64,000 nucleotides of DNA from Microvelia longipes (GCA_018340805.1 JACMZG010001911.1:35551248-35615247), one strand, 5' to 3'; positions 35,166-49,320 are shown, numbered from the stretch's first letter. Notes: generated from the sequence alone by a model not told the origin. Numbers and translations: made by a program.

Positions 35166-36289
35166 GAACATTGTATTTGATTTTTTAAAGTTTATAAAAA
35201 ATTATGATAAAAATAGATTGGCTAATTGAAAGGTTATTATGATAATATTTTTATCAGCGAACCAGATGTTACATTTTAATACTGTTTTGGTAATAACGAA
35301 ATCTGTATTTCTTCCGATGACTTGGTACATTTTTTAAATTGCTTTATTACGTGTGTTATCGTTGTACTTAGCTGAATTATAATTTTCAACTGCTGAAGAT
35401 TTTTTATTATTACAAGTTTAATTTTATTTATTTATAGAGTTCTCATAACAGCACATCATACGCAAGCAAAAGCTTGATATGCAGCAATATATATTATTCT
35501 ATATATGCAATATATAGCAATACATATTTTATCCCTACTTTCCTTTAATTATTATATCAAATAAAATGGAATAAATTATAAGTTGGTTAACCGATTTCGC
35601 AAACAAAGTTTTTCTGATAAATATATCACAATAAACATTATAAAATTCCCATGCAGATTTTATTATTTTAATAAAGATTTAATTATCCATACGATTTAAT
35701 GATCTCGAATATGCGGCCTGTAGGTTTTCCCAAAATAATTAAGTCTAATGTTTAATAGTAGGGAATGTCTAATGACTTTGTTTCTTCACCAGCGATAGCG
35801 AGTCAATATGGTTATTTTCCTATGCAAAAATAAACATTTTACATGTTGTATGTACAATGTATACTGTTTTTTTTTTGTTCTTTTTTAAGACCACATGGAA
35901 ACAACAAAAAATAGTACATACCAATTTTCTGTTGTTTTCTGCATTCTTGACAACAAAGTACCTCCACTTTCTGTCATTGTAAAAAACTTTGTTCAAGGTG
36001 CTCTATCGATTTTATCAGCGTCCAGCGATCCTTAAAAAAAGAAAGGCAATAAATAAACAGTTTGGTAAACAATGTTGCAAAGTAAATTTATAGACTTTGT
36101 ATACCTTGGCAGCTTTTAAAAATCACGGCTATATTATATGCCATTTAAGGTATTGTTCAGTTCAATGCATATATATTTATATATATACATCTTATATTTA
36201 TAAGATATTTTGTTTGATGGATTTTTAGTATCGTTTGATCGGTGTAATAACACCGTTCTCTAAAACAGTATTTATTATCTGGGGCCTTT

Positions 36290-36775
36290 AGAAGAGACTT
36301 GTTTAAATGTACCTAAATAAGGACTCTGTTAAAGTCGAACATTCTCCACTATATATTAATATTACAGACACCATTTATATGCATCGTACTAGATTTAATT
36401 TCTACTACAGGTTTTATTATTATTATTAGTATTAGTTTTATATTATTAGTACTAGAGTTGATTTTCACTACAAGTTAACACTACACACCGTTATTCTTTG
36501 TACTGGAGTTGATCTACATTGGTGATTTGTTTAAATGTAACGAAGTAAGGATTCTGTTACATTTAAATAGATCTCCAATAGTGGAGATCTATTTAAATGT
36601 AACAGAATCCTTACTTCGTTACATTTAAACAAATCACCAAAGAGCTTTACACTATATTTCTATGTGCTTTATTCTAGTGTTAATGTTTAGTGGCAATCTT
36701 TCTAAATGTAAGTTACATTTACACAAATATTTCCTATACATTAACACTACACCCCCTATGCTTTGTACTAGTGAT
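36290..36775. repeat. Degenerate tandem repeat cluster around a palindrome
   Basis: Related blocks recur: TTGTTTAAATGTACCTAAAT at 36300 against TTGTTTAAATGTAACGAAGT at 36528, and AACACTACACACC...CTTTGTACTGG at 36477 against AACACTACACCCC...CTTTGTACTAG at 36743. Weaker copies lie at 36370 and 36650. The apparent unit is about 100-130 bp. Confidence 0.6.
36519..36640. repeat. Perfect palindrome with 59-bp arms and a 4-base centre
   Basis: The left arm 36519-36577 (beginning TTGGTGATTTGTTTAAATGT) is exactly reverse-complemented by 36582-36640; the centre is ATAG. I found no mismatch. Confidence 0.95.
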
Positions 36776-37059
36776 AACATAGAGACAGAAACGTAGGCAG
36801 GGGTTTCTGGAGCTTTGTCAATTCTCACATAAATGAAAGTGTTGGTAAAGACTGAATATTAATTATTAGCCAAATTAATTATACAGTGTGGACCAAAAGT
36901 CTCCCCCCTCTTTAGTTTGAACAATTAAACATAAATCAATGAAACGGTTACTTTTTTTGTGACATGAAAACTTCTTTTTGGTGGCGTAGTTAACTCGGGT
37001 GTCGCATTCAATACCAATTTTTGCTGAGACATTAATGCGCGTTAGTGACGTCTTAAATT

Positions 37060-37300
37060 GATTTTCCGGTCAGCACAACTAAACCTATATTATGACATTC
37101 GTAAAAAGTTTCAACTCTCTGACATAAATACACTGGGAGGTATAATAATAACAGACACACACACAAAGACTAACAACTTTGTAAAAACCACTCTAGAGGT
37201 CTTAAAAACACCTGAAACTAATAATCCAGGCTACATCTCTGGTCGGTTTTTTTTCAAACAGAATACTTTTCCTATATACGTACGGTTTAAATGAGGAAAA
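37060..37300 (-). mobile_element. Interspersed-family copy, minus strand
   Basis: The minus strand reads TTTAAACCGTACGTATATAG, AGGAAAAGTATTCTG, AAGACCTCTAGAGTGG, a GT-rich run, TTTATGTCAGAGAGTTGAAA and TTTAGTTGTGCTGACCGG, in the same order as the plus copy at 34231. An open frame of 78 codons on the plus strand is incidental. Confidence 0.7.
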
Positions 37301-38039
37301 GTAAAAATGAATTATCGCTTAATAAGTACTTATTGAAAGATGACAGATAAAATTCTATCATGAAGGATGAGCCCTCGATTAACCCCTTCTAATGGATTAT
37401 ATTTGTGATTATCAATATCAGTATGTTCAACACATGTTTTCCTATCCAACAGGAGCACAGGCGTGCCATGATGTCAATGTTTGAGAAGTGTGTAAACCTT
37501 GTTACATGACTGACAATTAATATTCGCTGATAAAAACTTTAGCAATTTAGTTCGAGAAGCAGTAGCTAAGTATTTTCGGTTTTTCGGAAGTTTTGATTTT
37601 TCATCTTCCCTGAATGTATTTCATAAATTTATCAAAATGTTTAAAAGGAATTTAGATTGTGCCAAGTGTACATTCTTTGTACCACAAAATATTTTGTTGC
37701 AAAATATATGTAAGTATTATACATTTTAAATGGACATTATGTATTTCAACACGTGTTGAGTTATTTCAGCCGCACATTCTTTAGATAATTTTAGCTCCGC
37801 ACTGTTTATCTATTTGTTATTTATCTCGAGGTAAACCCCTTACTTTTAATTGTTTCCGAAATTACTCACTCTTTTTAATGTGAGGAAGATCTCATTAAAT
37901 GACATTACTTTACAATGACTGTAAGCGGTTTCAAAACAATTTTATTAATATTTCTAGACGGTAGAGCGGCCGTCAAATAGAAGAAGACATATATATTGGT
38001 ATAACATTTTATACCAATTAATTTGATAAAAACATTATT

Positions 38040-38100
38040 TTTACCTTTTCTTTGCAACTTCTGTAGGTATATAGGAAAAGTATTGAGTTCATTCTAAAAA
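38040..38100 (+). mobile_element. Interspersed-family head fragment
   Basis: GTAGGTATATAGGAAAAGTA followed by TTGAGTTCATTCTAAAAATC matches the head of the family. A second head fragment is at 39256-39310 (GTAGGTATACAGGTAAAGTA, then TTGTGTTCACCC and CCGAAACGGAGG). Confidence 0.5.
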
Positions 38101-39496
38101 TCTTTAAAAATAAATATCTTGTAATAGGTTTAGCCTCGAATTCTGTGAATAAAATCGTAATTAGGAAAATTATGAGTTAAATTTGCTTAACGTATAATTG
38201 ATTTTTTCTGAAGCGTCCCAGCTTTACATTTTACTCAGACAAGACTAAACTTGGATTTCTAGACACCGAAAAAATGGAAATATATTTGTTTAAATGTTTA
38301 AGCAAATTAAATGATTATTGAAGGTTCTATTGTGAAATAGAAACTATTGATATTGTAATAAAAAGAGTCGAGAGATTCCTATATCAAATAATAAGCTAAA
38401 CCAAGGTATTGCAGACCAACTTCTCCTCATTTTCACATATGAACCTCTCTTTTCTTATAGTTGTACTTGAAATAATTTAAAAACACATTTTTTCCTAGTT
38501 ATATTAAACAATTAGGCATGTTTAATAGGACCTGATACTTATATGCTTGAAAATAGTTGGTATTGGATAGCAACATTTTATAGCACTTACAGTCCTGTTA
38601 TTAAACGAAGGCTGTTATGGTTATTGCATCATAATTTAAGTCGACTCAGACAGGTCACGAAAAGGTTATGTATTTAGTGTTTACTTTGGATAATTAGATC
38701 ACTATCGTGGTCTTGTTATCAAATATTAGTGACGACCAATCTAATGTTTTGTTTCCAAGAAGCGGAATGCGTATTGGGTTTGTAAACATGTTAAATTCGG
38801 CATCGACTTTTTTGACTCTTCGTGCATATAGACATAATACTTTTAAAAAATTCTTCTTTCGAATCTAATGACTAATGAGGGGGTTAGATATGCATGCAAT
38901 TAATAAAAAAATGATTATAACAAACAAAGGAATTAATGTAACTAATGATTTCTGGTATATATTAGTAGTAATTGTATCAAAATAAGTCATAGATAGATTA
39001 ATAGCTAATTGCTATTAATATTTAAGTGAAAATATATTAAAAATTTAAAAAATAGGCAAAATTCGTTTGCAATAGTAAAATAAAATGGGCAATTCTAACC
39101 CAGAAATTTGACAGAAGGCTTGTTGAAAATTATGGTATCAGACTTTAAGGTGCAATTGGTCTAGTGAGCCGATTATATTTTGTAAATAAACTATAACTAC
39201 TAGAGTATAATATTTTTTTTATATAAAACAACTTTCTTATTTCACCTCACCTACTACCGTAGGTATACAGGTAAAGTATTGTGTTCACCCTGAAAGTCCG
39301 AAACGGAGGTTCAATTTTTTTTAAGTATTACTTCCTACACACTAGTTGGTATTAATTGCTTAAAACATGAGAAAATATAACATTAAAATTTCCAAAATGG
39401 CTTTTCCCCCCAGTAATTTGACTTATGGGACTTTCAAATTTATTATTATGGTTTTGGTAACTATTAATACTCTTTTTTGGAAATCTTATTAAGTCT

Positions 39497-39660
39497 TAAG
39501 AAATTTGATACCAATAACACCATATTTTTGTAATTTTTCATAAATTTTTGTAAAAAATACTTGATAGTGGTTTTGATCTAAAGTCTATGATTTATGCCTA
39601 TCAATTGTTTAGTCATAAATGACCATATAAAATAACCAAATATTGGTATCAAATTTCTTA
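39497..39660. repeat. 164-bp inverted-repeat element
   Basis: TAAGAAATTTGATACCAAT at the left is exactly inverted as ATTGGTATCAAATTTCTTA at the right end. It is MITE-like with no coding frame. Confidence 0.75.
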
Positions 39661-40420
39661 GGATATAATTAGGTTTTTCATTTAAAACCTTTATGAGTCT
39701 GCTAAAAAATGAATTTTATAATAATAGTATCATTCAAATGATAGTAAATTTTAAGACACATGACTCGACTTAATGAGGTATATAGAGACTATTTTTGACA
39801 GCAGTGAACCGTGTTCGTATGCACGGTAAACCGTGCATTCTTAAAAACTATGTTGTATATACTTCTTCGAGTTCGTATACTGTGCTGTAAGGGAGTCTCT
39901 TGAATTATCTTTAATATAAATGAAGCGCTGTTTTCTTTTAATGGGGATGCTGTATTTTTTTATGTTCTACAGGAATTTTTTCTATAATGCTGGAGTCTGT
40001 GTTTATGTTATACTTTAGCAAACACGATTATTTTATTTAACCTACATATAAAATACATGATAAAAATTGAATAACCTGTTCTAAAATTTGTTTAATTACA
40101 CGTGAAGTTTTAAGTAATATATAACATGTACCTAAATTTATATGAACACTCTAATAGGTGTTTAACTTGATTGAAGTTGAATGTATTATCAGTATTGTAC
40201 GATAATCTATTAGCATGTGTTAAAATTACAACGGACTCAGACGTGACAGTAACATTTCTAACACGGAAGGTAAATAACATGATAATCACTGACAGTTAAT
40301 AGTTAATAAATTAAATACATGCCACAGAGGTAATTATAACTGTTTAAAAAGTAACAAATTATTTAAATTTAGCTATAATAGCAGGAGGGATCTAGCTTCT
40401 ACCTCAAGAGGGACTATTTA

Positions 40421-40445
40421 ATATATAATATATATATATATATAT

Positions 40446-40486
<41 letters not shown>
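40421..40486. repeat. (TA)n microsatellite
   Basis: A TA run with a few ATTAT or TAATA interruptions. Confidence 0.9.
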
Positions 40487-40488
<2 letters not shown>

Positions 40489-43010
40489 TTGCTCAACAGT
40501 AACTTAATGCTAAATGGCAACTCACCCTTGTCGGCTTAGACAGATATTAATAACAAGACTTCGTATCGCTCACACAAATCTCTCACACACGGTGTTGGAA
40601 AGTAAGACGCATGACAATTAGTGAATAAACAGGTTGACAGCTGACATGCTGGCAACTTGGATGTCTACATGTGATTCAGATATTTTCATGGGTCAGAAAG
40701 TCAAGAATAAAAGTCAGTCGCAATTTAGGAGTCCTGAGAAAAATATTTGTCAGTTTAATTTATTGTTAAATTATTAAAGTAATTAATTTGTTTAAAGTCA
40801 ATCTTATTATTTAAAGCCCTCGGGTACATAATGAACTCAACATCGTCACCAGTATGTAAAATTTTCATAATGCCTCTGACTGTTCGACATTTTCTAGAAG
40901 ATTGAAACTAGTATAGAAACCTTTGGAGGAAATATAACCTTCCCCCAGACATGAGAGAAGTTTTACAAGACTACCCAATCATCCGGGACCACCTTTGGGA
41001 TTTTCTCTGTCAATCCAAATTGGATAAAGAACTCTTATATATTGTCTATTTTAACAAAATTGTGTTATACTCGGTATTTGTGACTCGGTCTCAAAATAAC
41101 ATAGCAGGCCTTTAACACCATCGATGTGAATAGCCTGAAAAAATGGTAATTTCTTGTGATTTTTAACAAAAGAATGCGATGTCTCATGAATGTCTCACTA
41201 TAGCTGGGCGACAAATTACCGAGATATGGTGTTATTTGTATTAAGAGTGGGTATGACGAACACTAGGTGCACGATATACTGCAGACGCGTAGATTGACAA
41301 GAGAACAGTAAAACATTCCTTTCAAAAATGCCTTTTGTGGTTTGGTACTTTTTAAATAAATAGCTAAGAAAAATATAAATGTTAATGTTTTTCTAAAAAA
41401 TTGCCTTTGAACAGCCACAACCCTTTAGATAAAATGATTGATAATTTTATCGCATTATAACAATAAATTTTATCGCAAATATATTAAAGAGATTGTATAA
41501 ATGTATAATCAAATCCCTAAATTGTTTTTATCTGATAATAAAAACATATCAAATGATAATCTTATCGTGTAGACTTATTACTAACTTTCTGGTAGTAAAA
41601 GGTAAGATAGAAGTTTCAACAGGTCATAGGTCATAGTCACAGTTCTCAAACTATATAACTGACATGATATTACCACAGTTGGACATGATATTACTATACT
41701 AACTATAGTTGGGTCCGACCTAACGACGTATAAACTTTTACAGAAATTAAACAGCCCATTTTTAACAACTTGTTACTTCTTTAACAACTGCTTTAGTATT
41801 TAAACTTTTAATTACATTTTAACATTTCTTCAAGATGACAAAGTTTAATTGTAACGTCCTTGAAATAGCAAATATTAATTAGTTGAACTAACTTCGATTA
41901 TCAACTTTTCTGTGACTCACTAATTAAGTACATAGAAAATAATACTGTACACAAAGTAATTTATTGAGTTTCGGGAAATTCAACTCCCCTCTTAAATTTA
42001 GTTGTATGACTTAGCACACTCATTTTAACGCTTTCAGTAAAATTGTGAAATCACAGTATGCGAAATAAAATTCCCCTTGCTTTTCATAACATTATTTGAT
42101 ATTTTCCTGGTTTATTTATGTGTATACGCAATTAGTTTTTTGAAGTAATACTTAATTTTAATTGTGAGTATGCAGCAATAGTTTTCTGGATATAGTTTGT
42201 AATAATTTATTATTAAAACTATATAATTCATTATTATTGTCTTAATTAAGAGTTTAATTAGTTAAATCATTTTATAACTTGTTTATCAAAGTTCTTCTAC
42301 AATAAAATGAAACAACTTCTTCAGTTTTCCGAAAAAAAGAAAACTAATTTATATAGTTTTCCTCTCTCTTTTTTAATAGTTTTCTAAACATATTTTTTTA
42401 TAATTTTTTCTATTTTCGTCCACTATAAACTTTTGTTTTTTATTCAAAAAATTGTCAACCTTCTGTGAAGTACAAGTTTCTATAATCAACAGAACTTTTG
42501 CTCTGTAAGTAAGACATACCTTTAGAAAAATACACTTCTTATAAAATAATTTACACTAATAATAATAAAATTTGGTTAAATGAAAATATAATACTACAAC
42601 AATTCATTAATCCTATTCTTGGGAAAGATTTTATAGTGTAATAAATATTATTGTGATTGCCTGAACTCGTGATTACTTTTGTTTATAAGAGCAGATAATA
42701 AAAACACAATATTCATGATACTCTAGATCAAAAGTAATTGTAGAGTAGTTTAGTTCCAATCCATTAAAAATGTAGGTCAGTGTAGTAGGGAAATAAAACA
42801 CAAACTCTCATAAAATAATTTCTCTCTTACGTTATCTTGCTCTTAGTGCTTGAATTTCGAATTACAGGACTCATCTCTATAATAAAAGAAAAACCTTCAA
42901 CTCTTTGACACCTAAAGCTGATTCCAACTTTATTCGGTGTATTTAGTGAAGAGTTTCATATTTTTCTTTGCGATAGAGAAGAGTTGTAGTGATTATTACT
43001 TTTTAATCAT
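40487..43010. other. Intergenic, no gene seen
   Basis: AT-rich. A short direct duplication (GACATGATATTACTA-like) lies near 41662-41696. No coding evidence. Confidence 0.4.
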
Positions 43011-43400
43011 TTATACCGTATAGGTATATGGGAAATATATTGTCTTTGAAAAAAATCCAAAACCGGAATGTCATGCAATTGATTGATGAGATTTGCCACG
43101 CATGTAGCCATGTATAAGACTAACATATGTGCCAAGTTTCTTTTCATTAACAGCTTTAGTTCAAATTTTATCAAATCACTTGTATACGTTTTAATCCAAC
43201 GTTTTATTCCACTTGTAGAATATCGGAAATTAATCCAATCAAGTTTAAATTCAAGTACAAGTACAAATGTATAACATTACGTAATAAATAAGCACACTAG
43301 TTTCTTTTCAATAAGACAAGTATATATATTATTTTTTGTTGGATTAAAAAAGTTAAGCATCGGGCATAGTCAGTGCCTGGATGGGTGATCTGAACATATA
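43011..43400 (+). mobile_element. 5S-like SINE family, copy 2
   Basis: The head is TTATACCGTATAGGTATATG. The middle block at 43099-43135 is identical to the copy at 47051 over about 37 bp (it includes CATGTAGCCATGTATAAGAC). The 3' part 43349-43394 (AAAGTTAAGCATCGGGCATA, then GTCAGTGCCTGGATGGGTGA) resembles 5S rRNA boxes A to C. An open frame of 63 codons inside has no recognisable product. Confidence 0.7.
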
Positions 43401-44498
43401 ATTAATTATTTATTTATATCCATAAATTATTTCTAACCGAATATTAATTATTTAGACAAAATTCACTTAAACCACTTATAAACCAGAGTTACCAACACAT
43501 AGAAGCTCGCGGTCAACTTTGAACTATATAAAACCAAAAGGGACCAACTGCCCTCCTCCTCCTTTTCCCACTTAATTGCGGGGTCTATAGCTGTTTTTTT
43601 GCTGTTTTAGCTAACTAGATACAAGCTATGTAAAAGAAACCAAGTGCAGATATCGGTTTATCCTAAGTTCTCCCGGTAAATCTATTAATGTTATGAAAGA
43701 ATATAATTCATGCTAAAATTAACATTATTCCTTAATTAGTTAAGAAAATTAATAGGCGAATGTAAGTCGTATATGTTCGCCTGTGCCTGACATTTAGGGT
43801 AAGAATATTTATAGAAGATCCTCTGACCTCTAATAATAACTTTAACGCAGACAATTGTTATGTCTTAGAAAGTAAAAAGATTGTTTACGGTCGCCTATTC
43901 CGATTTAAAATACTGGAGAGGTCTTTAAAAGTATATTACAGATAAAATATCCACTTTAATTAAAAATTTTAAATATCCACATTTTTGTAACTTGTAAGGG
44001 TCCCTTACAAGCAAAAAGTTTATCTATTGTCCAACATCAGCTATAATCAGTACCTATCTGCTCTAATGTTTTATATTCTTAAATACATCAAAACGACAAT
44101 ACTATCAATGTAATTCTCTTTAGAAACGACTACTAGCTGCTACTGCTGTATCTACGAGCAGTAACATTTTTTTGAGAACTTAACTTTCGCTCGTCTCAAT
44201 TTTATTTAAAAACTCCTTGGACAATGCTCGACATATTTAAACATAATAGAAATCAAAATAAACGATATTTTTTGTTCGTATACTACTCATATTGGCCTTC
44301 TAAAGAGTCACAATGACAATGATAGATGTGTTATCATTTAAAAATAATTAATACTACCTGGATTAAAAGTGTTTTATATAAACCAATTAATGTTATATTT
44401 GATTATACTATATTGCATTTTCCTCACTCTAAAAGTGGGAATATATTCATTATTTGGACAATTATTCTTGTCTTTAAAGGTTTAATATAATGAACGAT

Positions 44499-44507
44499 GT
44501 ATAATAT

Positions 44508-44570
<63 letters not shown>

Positions 44571-44667
44571 TTATTATATGTTATTTATATGTCAAATGAA
44601 ATTAAGACACTATTAAGGAAAATCTGACAACAAATGTTTCAGTTTTCTTCTTCTCCAAGGCATAATT

Positions 44668-44730
<63 letters not shown>
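44499..44730. repeat. Two (TA)n microsatellites
   Basis: TA runs at 44499-44565 and 44669-44730 separated by about 100 bp of unique AT-rich sequence. Confidence 0.9.
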
Positions 44731-44733
<3 letters not shown>

Positions 44734-47050
44734 CTTGGAACTCAACTTATTGCAAAATGAATCTTCTGGGTGACCTTATAAAAATTAGGTTGAGGTTTTA
44801 AACGAACACACGTTACCAACCCTTTTTGAAAATTTAGTATTAGGTTCAGGTATTTTAAAACACTCAGTTATAAACGAAATGTAAGCTTGCAACAGGCTTT
44901 ACAGGGTCCGAAGTTTTGGGAAAAGTACAAAGATCCGTACTCTTTTCAGATACAGGAAACAAAGTAGGAAAGGAAAGAAAACATTTTTGAAAGTAGGACT
45001 TTTCCTACTTTTCACACTAAATAGTAGGAAAAGTAGGACAACTTGTATTCCTGTGATTGATAATATTTAAGAAATGGACTCTGAGGTGTAAACTAAAAGC
45101 TTTGAAGCAATAGGTATAATGGTGAATCAAATAAGCAAACAAAGAAAGTTTTCACATCTGGTTATATTTACAAAATATATCCAATGGTAGCAAAAGCGAA
45201 TGCAAAACGATAAAAGAAATATGAGGAGATCGATTTATTAGGATAGCTTTGTTTCTAAAACTTAGACATATTTGAAACATACCTATAAAACTTTGCATCC
45301 ACTGATACTGGAAAGCATCACTACCACGTTTAAATGGTGCTTTTGCTTTAGTTCGTTTAATTAGTAAGTTAGTGGTTTGATTTTAACAAATAACATAGTA
45401 TAAACGAATGGTCTAAGAATTTTAATATAAATTGACAGGTATAAAATGCATAATTACTTAAAAACTTTAAAAAAAAATATAAGGTAAGAGAAAGTCGAGC
45501 CTCCTTCTTATCTCGAGCTTTAGTTAATAACTTTATAAATCAAATTTAATCAAACACGCTTATCAAATGGGGTGTGTCAAAACTTGATTTGTCATCAGAC
45601 ACAACCAAATGACGTTTTCATATCGTCATTGATTCACCACCTACATTCAGCTCTCTGAATGTATCAATAATACAACAATACGTATCTCTATACGTATTGT
45701 TCTTCTGAAATAATTCATGACGTTTAATTACGATAATTCTTTCACGTGAAAGTAGCATGCTATAGCAAGATATTTTTTGACTTAAAAACGTTGTACCAAC
45801 TCTCATGAGGCCATTAATTGAATGCTGTTTCAGAAGTAGTATCAACTATTAACAATTTTTATTTATTTATTGTACATAAGTATTAGTTAAATTTATTTTA
45901 AACATAATATCATAACATAATATCAACGTAACTTAATATTTTAACATAATATGATCAATAGATCCAAAGTTGTGATAGTGCTTTGTTTGGAGTTAGCTTT
46001 ATAGGATATTTTTACTTTTATAATTAAAACTTTTGTCAATTTATTCAAATTTTTATTTAGACACTTTATATTTCAAACTTGTTTTAAAATCAAGACCTCA
46101 TCATTAGTTTTATTCTTATAATTCCTATTATTTTCTTGTTCTTAAATTATATTTTTGTTAGTACTTTTACCAAAGTTAAAAATATCATTCACCAATAGTT
46201 TTAAAATTTTAGTAGTGCTTTGTTTATGTCCGGAAAGAACTTAATGCTTAAACCAAATACATGCTTATGTCGTTTTGCTATAAACAGAAATGAAGACTTA
46301 AAACAAAAAAGAATGTATAGTTAATATAAAGAATAAAAACAATGAAGAATGTAGTAGGTGCAAAGTGCCAAATTGCGTTAAACAATTGGAATGTACTTTT
46401 TCAAATTTAAGGGCAAGGGTATTCAATCTAGATTGAATACAGCTGAGTTGAATAAACTCAATTGTACCGACCTAGTTCACTATTTATTCGTTTTATACAT
46501 TTTTTAATATAAGTCAGGTTTTAATTGTAATTAAAAACCAAAACTCAACAGTCAATATACATTTAGCTCCTAGATAACTATTTAATTATAGTGTTATGAA
46601 TAATTTTCTTTAATTGAAATTAAAGATGTATATAGTTATCTTTACTTACACCAAACTTTATATAAACTCAACGTATTTTTTATTTATCATTTTTCACAAA
46701 CAATGTAATAATTGTATCATACAAGGAAATTTAGTCACGTTTTTAGAGTAGTCAATACGTATCTTAACTTTTAGTTTTCATATTAATTAAACCTAAAGTA
46801 ATAAGTTAACAGCAATAATAAATTATAACTAAATAACGTAAAGTTTTACCTTTGATATCACCAGATATTTTATAGCATGAATTGCAACTTGACTGTATCG
46901 TTTTCTAAATAAAAGTAGACTATCTAATTTTAACTTAATAAATAATTAACTGTCCTGAAATAAATGATATATCAGGGCAAAAAACTATTCAAAACTTAAT
47001 AATTTATTACGTGCAATAAAAATTCAACTTGATAATCTTTTACTTTTTTT
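44731..47050. other. Intergenic with small palindromes, no gene seen
   Basis: AAGTAGGAAAAG-type words in both orientations lie near 44960-45035. CAATACGTATCTCTATACGTATTG-like inverted sequence is near 45676. A perfect 22-bp palindrome (arms GTATTCAATCT) is at 46419-46440. A 75-codon minus frame at 45618-45845 has no recognised similarity. Confidence 0.4.
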
Positions 47051-47471
47051 CATTTACACCGTACGTACATGAGGAAAGTATTGTGTTGGTAAAAATCTGT
47101 GATCAGTAAAAAACTGAGGAAGAGATTTGGCTCGCATGTAGCCATGTATAAGACTAACATATGTGCCAACTTTCATCTCATTATCAGCATTAGTTCAATT
47201 TTTATCGAATGACTTATATACGTTTTTTAAAAAAATTGTAAGAAATCGGAAAATAAACCAAATGAGATGGAATTCGGTACAAGAGTATACCTTTACGTAA
47301 TAAATGAGTACACCAAATTTGTTTCAATACGAAGTACATCTATGAATTTTTGTTAGAACGTGAAAGTTAAGCAGCATTGAGCGTGTTCAATGCTTGGTTG
47401 AGTGACCGCTGGGAATGAAACTGATGTATGCAACTATCTGTTGACGAGCAAAGTGAGTCCGAAGACTTGTT
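47051..47471 (+). mobile_element. 5S-like SINE family, copy 3
   Basis: The head is CATTTACACCGTACGTACAT and AAGTATTGTGTTGGTAAAAA. The middle block is shared with copy 2. 47361-47415 reads GTGAAAGTTAAGCAGCATTG, then TGCTTGGTTGAGTGACCGCT and GGGAA, colinear with animal 5S rRNA from box A to past box C. The tail GACGAGCAAAGTGAGTCCGA ends near 47471. This is the best 5S match in the window. Confidence 0.75.
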
Positions 47472-49320
47472 GTAGTACAAATTTATTACCGTGTTGCGTG
47501 ATAGGTATTCATTAAAACTCATTTGATTGGTGTATGAATGCTTTAAAGTATAAGCTTAAAAACTTTTAATTATTATGAACTTGGTAAATAGAAGAGCAAT
47601 CTATAATAAAAAGATAGCTGAAAAACTTAAAGATTTATCATTTTTTTAAATTTCCGTTAAAAATTTCCGTAAAAAATTCGTTCGTTTTGTAAAATTTGGG
47701 TATTGTCAAAATCAAAAGCGAGTCCTGTATTATGGTTAGAAAGTCCAGTATTGTTTTTATCTTTTTCGCAGTCATATTTATGTTGGGCCAATCTTTTATT
47801 TTGATATTTTTTTGGTTTTCACCTATACAATATTGGGGACATGTTATACAAGTGAAGTATTTTTATTTATAAATCCAATAATATGTTAGACTTATGTATT
47901 GAATTTTGACAAGGCATAACCTTTCAGGGGAACCATCCATGCCGTCTATTCCATCAGCTATTCTATCCCATTAGCTAAATTCTCAAAGAAAATTGCCCTT
48001 AAAATGTTCTCCATTATATTTCATATAAACATTATTCAACTGTAAGTTAATTTTACATGATTTTACTTCTAGTTATCAACTTTTTAACTTATTGACCATG
48101 TCCTAAAAATATTATTCGCAAAATGGTTTTAAAGTGATTTTTATTGTCTTATGAATTGATTATTGACTCATTTGGTTGGTTAATAAACAAACTGTAGTTT
48201 TAAACTAACACTTGTTAAGATAACACAAACACTTAGTAAAATACCTTACTAGGCTAGTTAAGGTAACGAAGGCTAGTTTACCTATGCAAGAGTTTCTAAA
48301 CTCTACCTTTGTCCAACGCTTTTTTTATTCCTAACTCACAAACGTTTTTTTATGAGTATCTTTCCTTACAAATCTTTGTAAATCGCTGTGAAAGATTGCA
48401 GTTTGTAAAATTTAAGTATGGTCATAGTACAATAAATATTAACCTTATCACTCTAATAGCAGTGTATATCTAAATTATAACTAATTAAAACTCCAGCACG
48501 TTTACGTATAATATAGTTCTATATCAAGACTCATTATTTGTTATAATTCATATATATCAAGTAAAGTCCAAGGTTGATTATAGCAAAATACTTAGTTAAT
48601 GTATAAAGTATAAATATAAGGACAGTTAAAAGCAACGCGCTTCATGTCATATTAGAGTATTATTTTATTTCTGTTATAGAATGAATGTGACGTTTCAGTA
48701 TAATTCAGTTTAACGAATTCGGTAACATGGTTTTAGCGTAAAATTTAACCTAGAAATGTGTTATCTCGTTTGTGTGCAACATTTACCGGGTATAATTACA
48801 CAAATATTGCATTTAACCTTATGCCTAACCTTTTGGGAAAAGTAATTAAAGGTAAAGTTGATTAGAAGAGCCCCCTCCTTCTCCTTATTACTCTCCTCGC
48901 ACGCATGCTCACTCTGAATGTGAAAGAATAATATTTTAAAATTCGTAATAAGTAACATTGTAGGCGAAAATAAGTGCTCAATAAGTCTATGGACCATTAG
49001 ACAGCATCAGGAACAAAAATATACAATTAAAATATTACTATCGTATTTGTATTTTTTTTGGTAAATGTATTCTATGAATGTAATATTCAAATTCATTATA
49101 TGGATTCGCGGGTTCCGAATTCAATACTCGTATTCATAGTTCAATATTCATATGTTCGAATGCAAAAGATATTCAAATAATTTATACTTGCTATTAGAAT
49201 GTTGCCTCCCCGCCCCAATCCATGTTTTAGAACCCGGGTACTTAATGATTTCTTTAAATTAAGAAGAGTATGCTTGGTAACATTAATTTATCTTGGTGCA
49301 AAAAAAAAAACAATCTACTT
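47472..49320. other. Intergenic, no gene seen
   Basis: AT-rich sequence. Short frames on both strands look random. It may include 5' noncoding exons of the Amt gene, which I cannot place. Confidence 0.4.

Noticed and set aside
43083..43274. 63-codon frame as a gene
   Set aside because: It lies within a repeat copy and the matching copy at 47051 does not keep the frame.
47361..47415. 5S rRNA gene
   Set aside because: Only the internal part resembles 5S; the 5' and 3' strands that form helix I are missing and the flanks match a repeat family.
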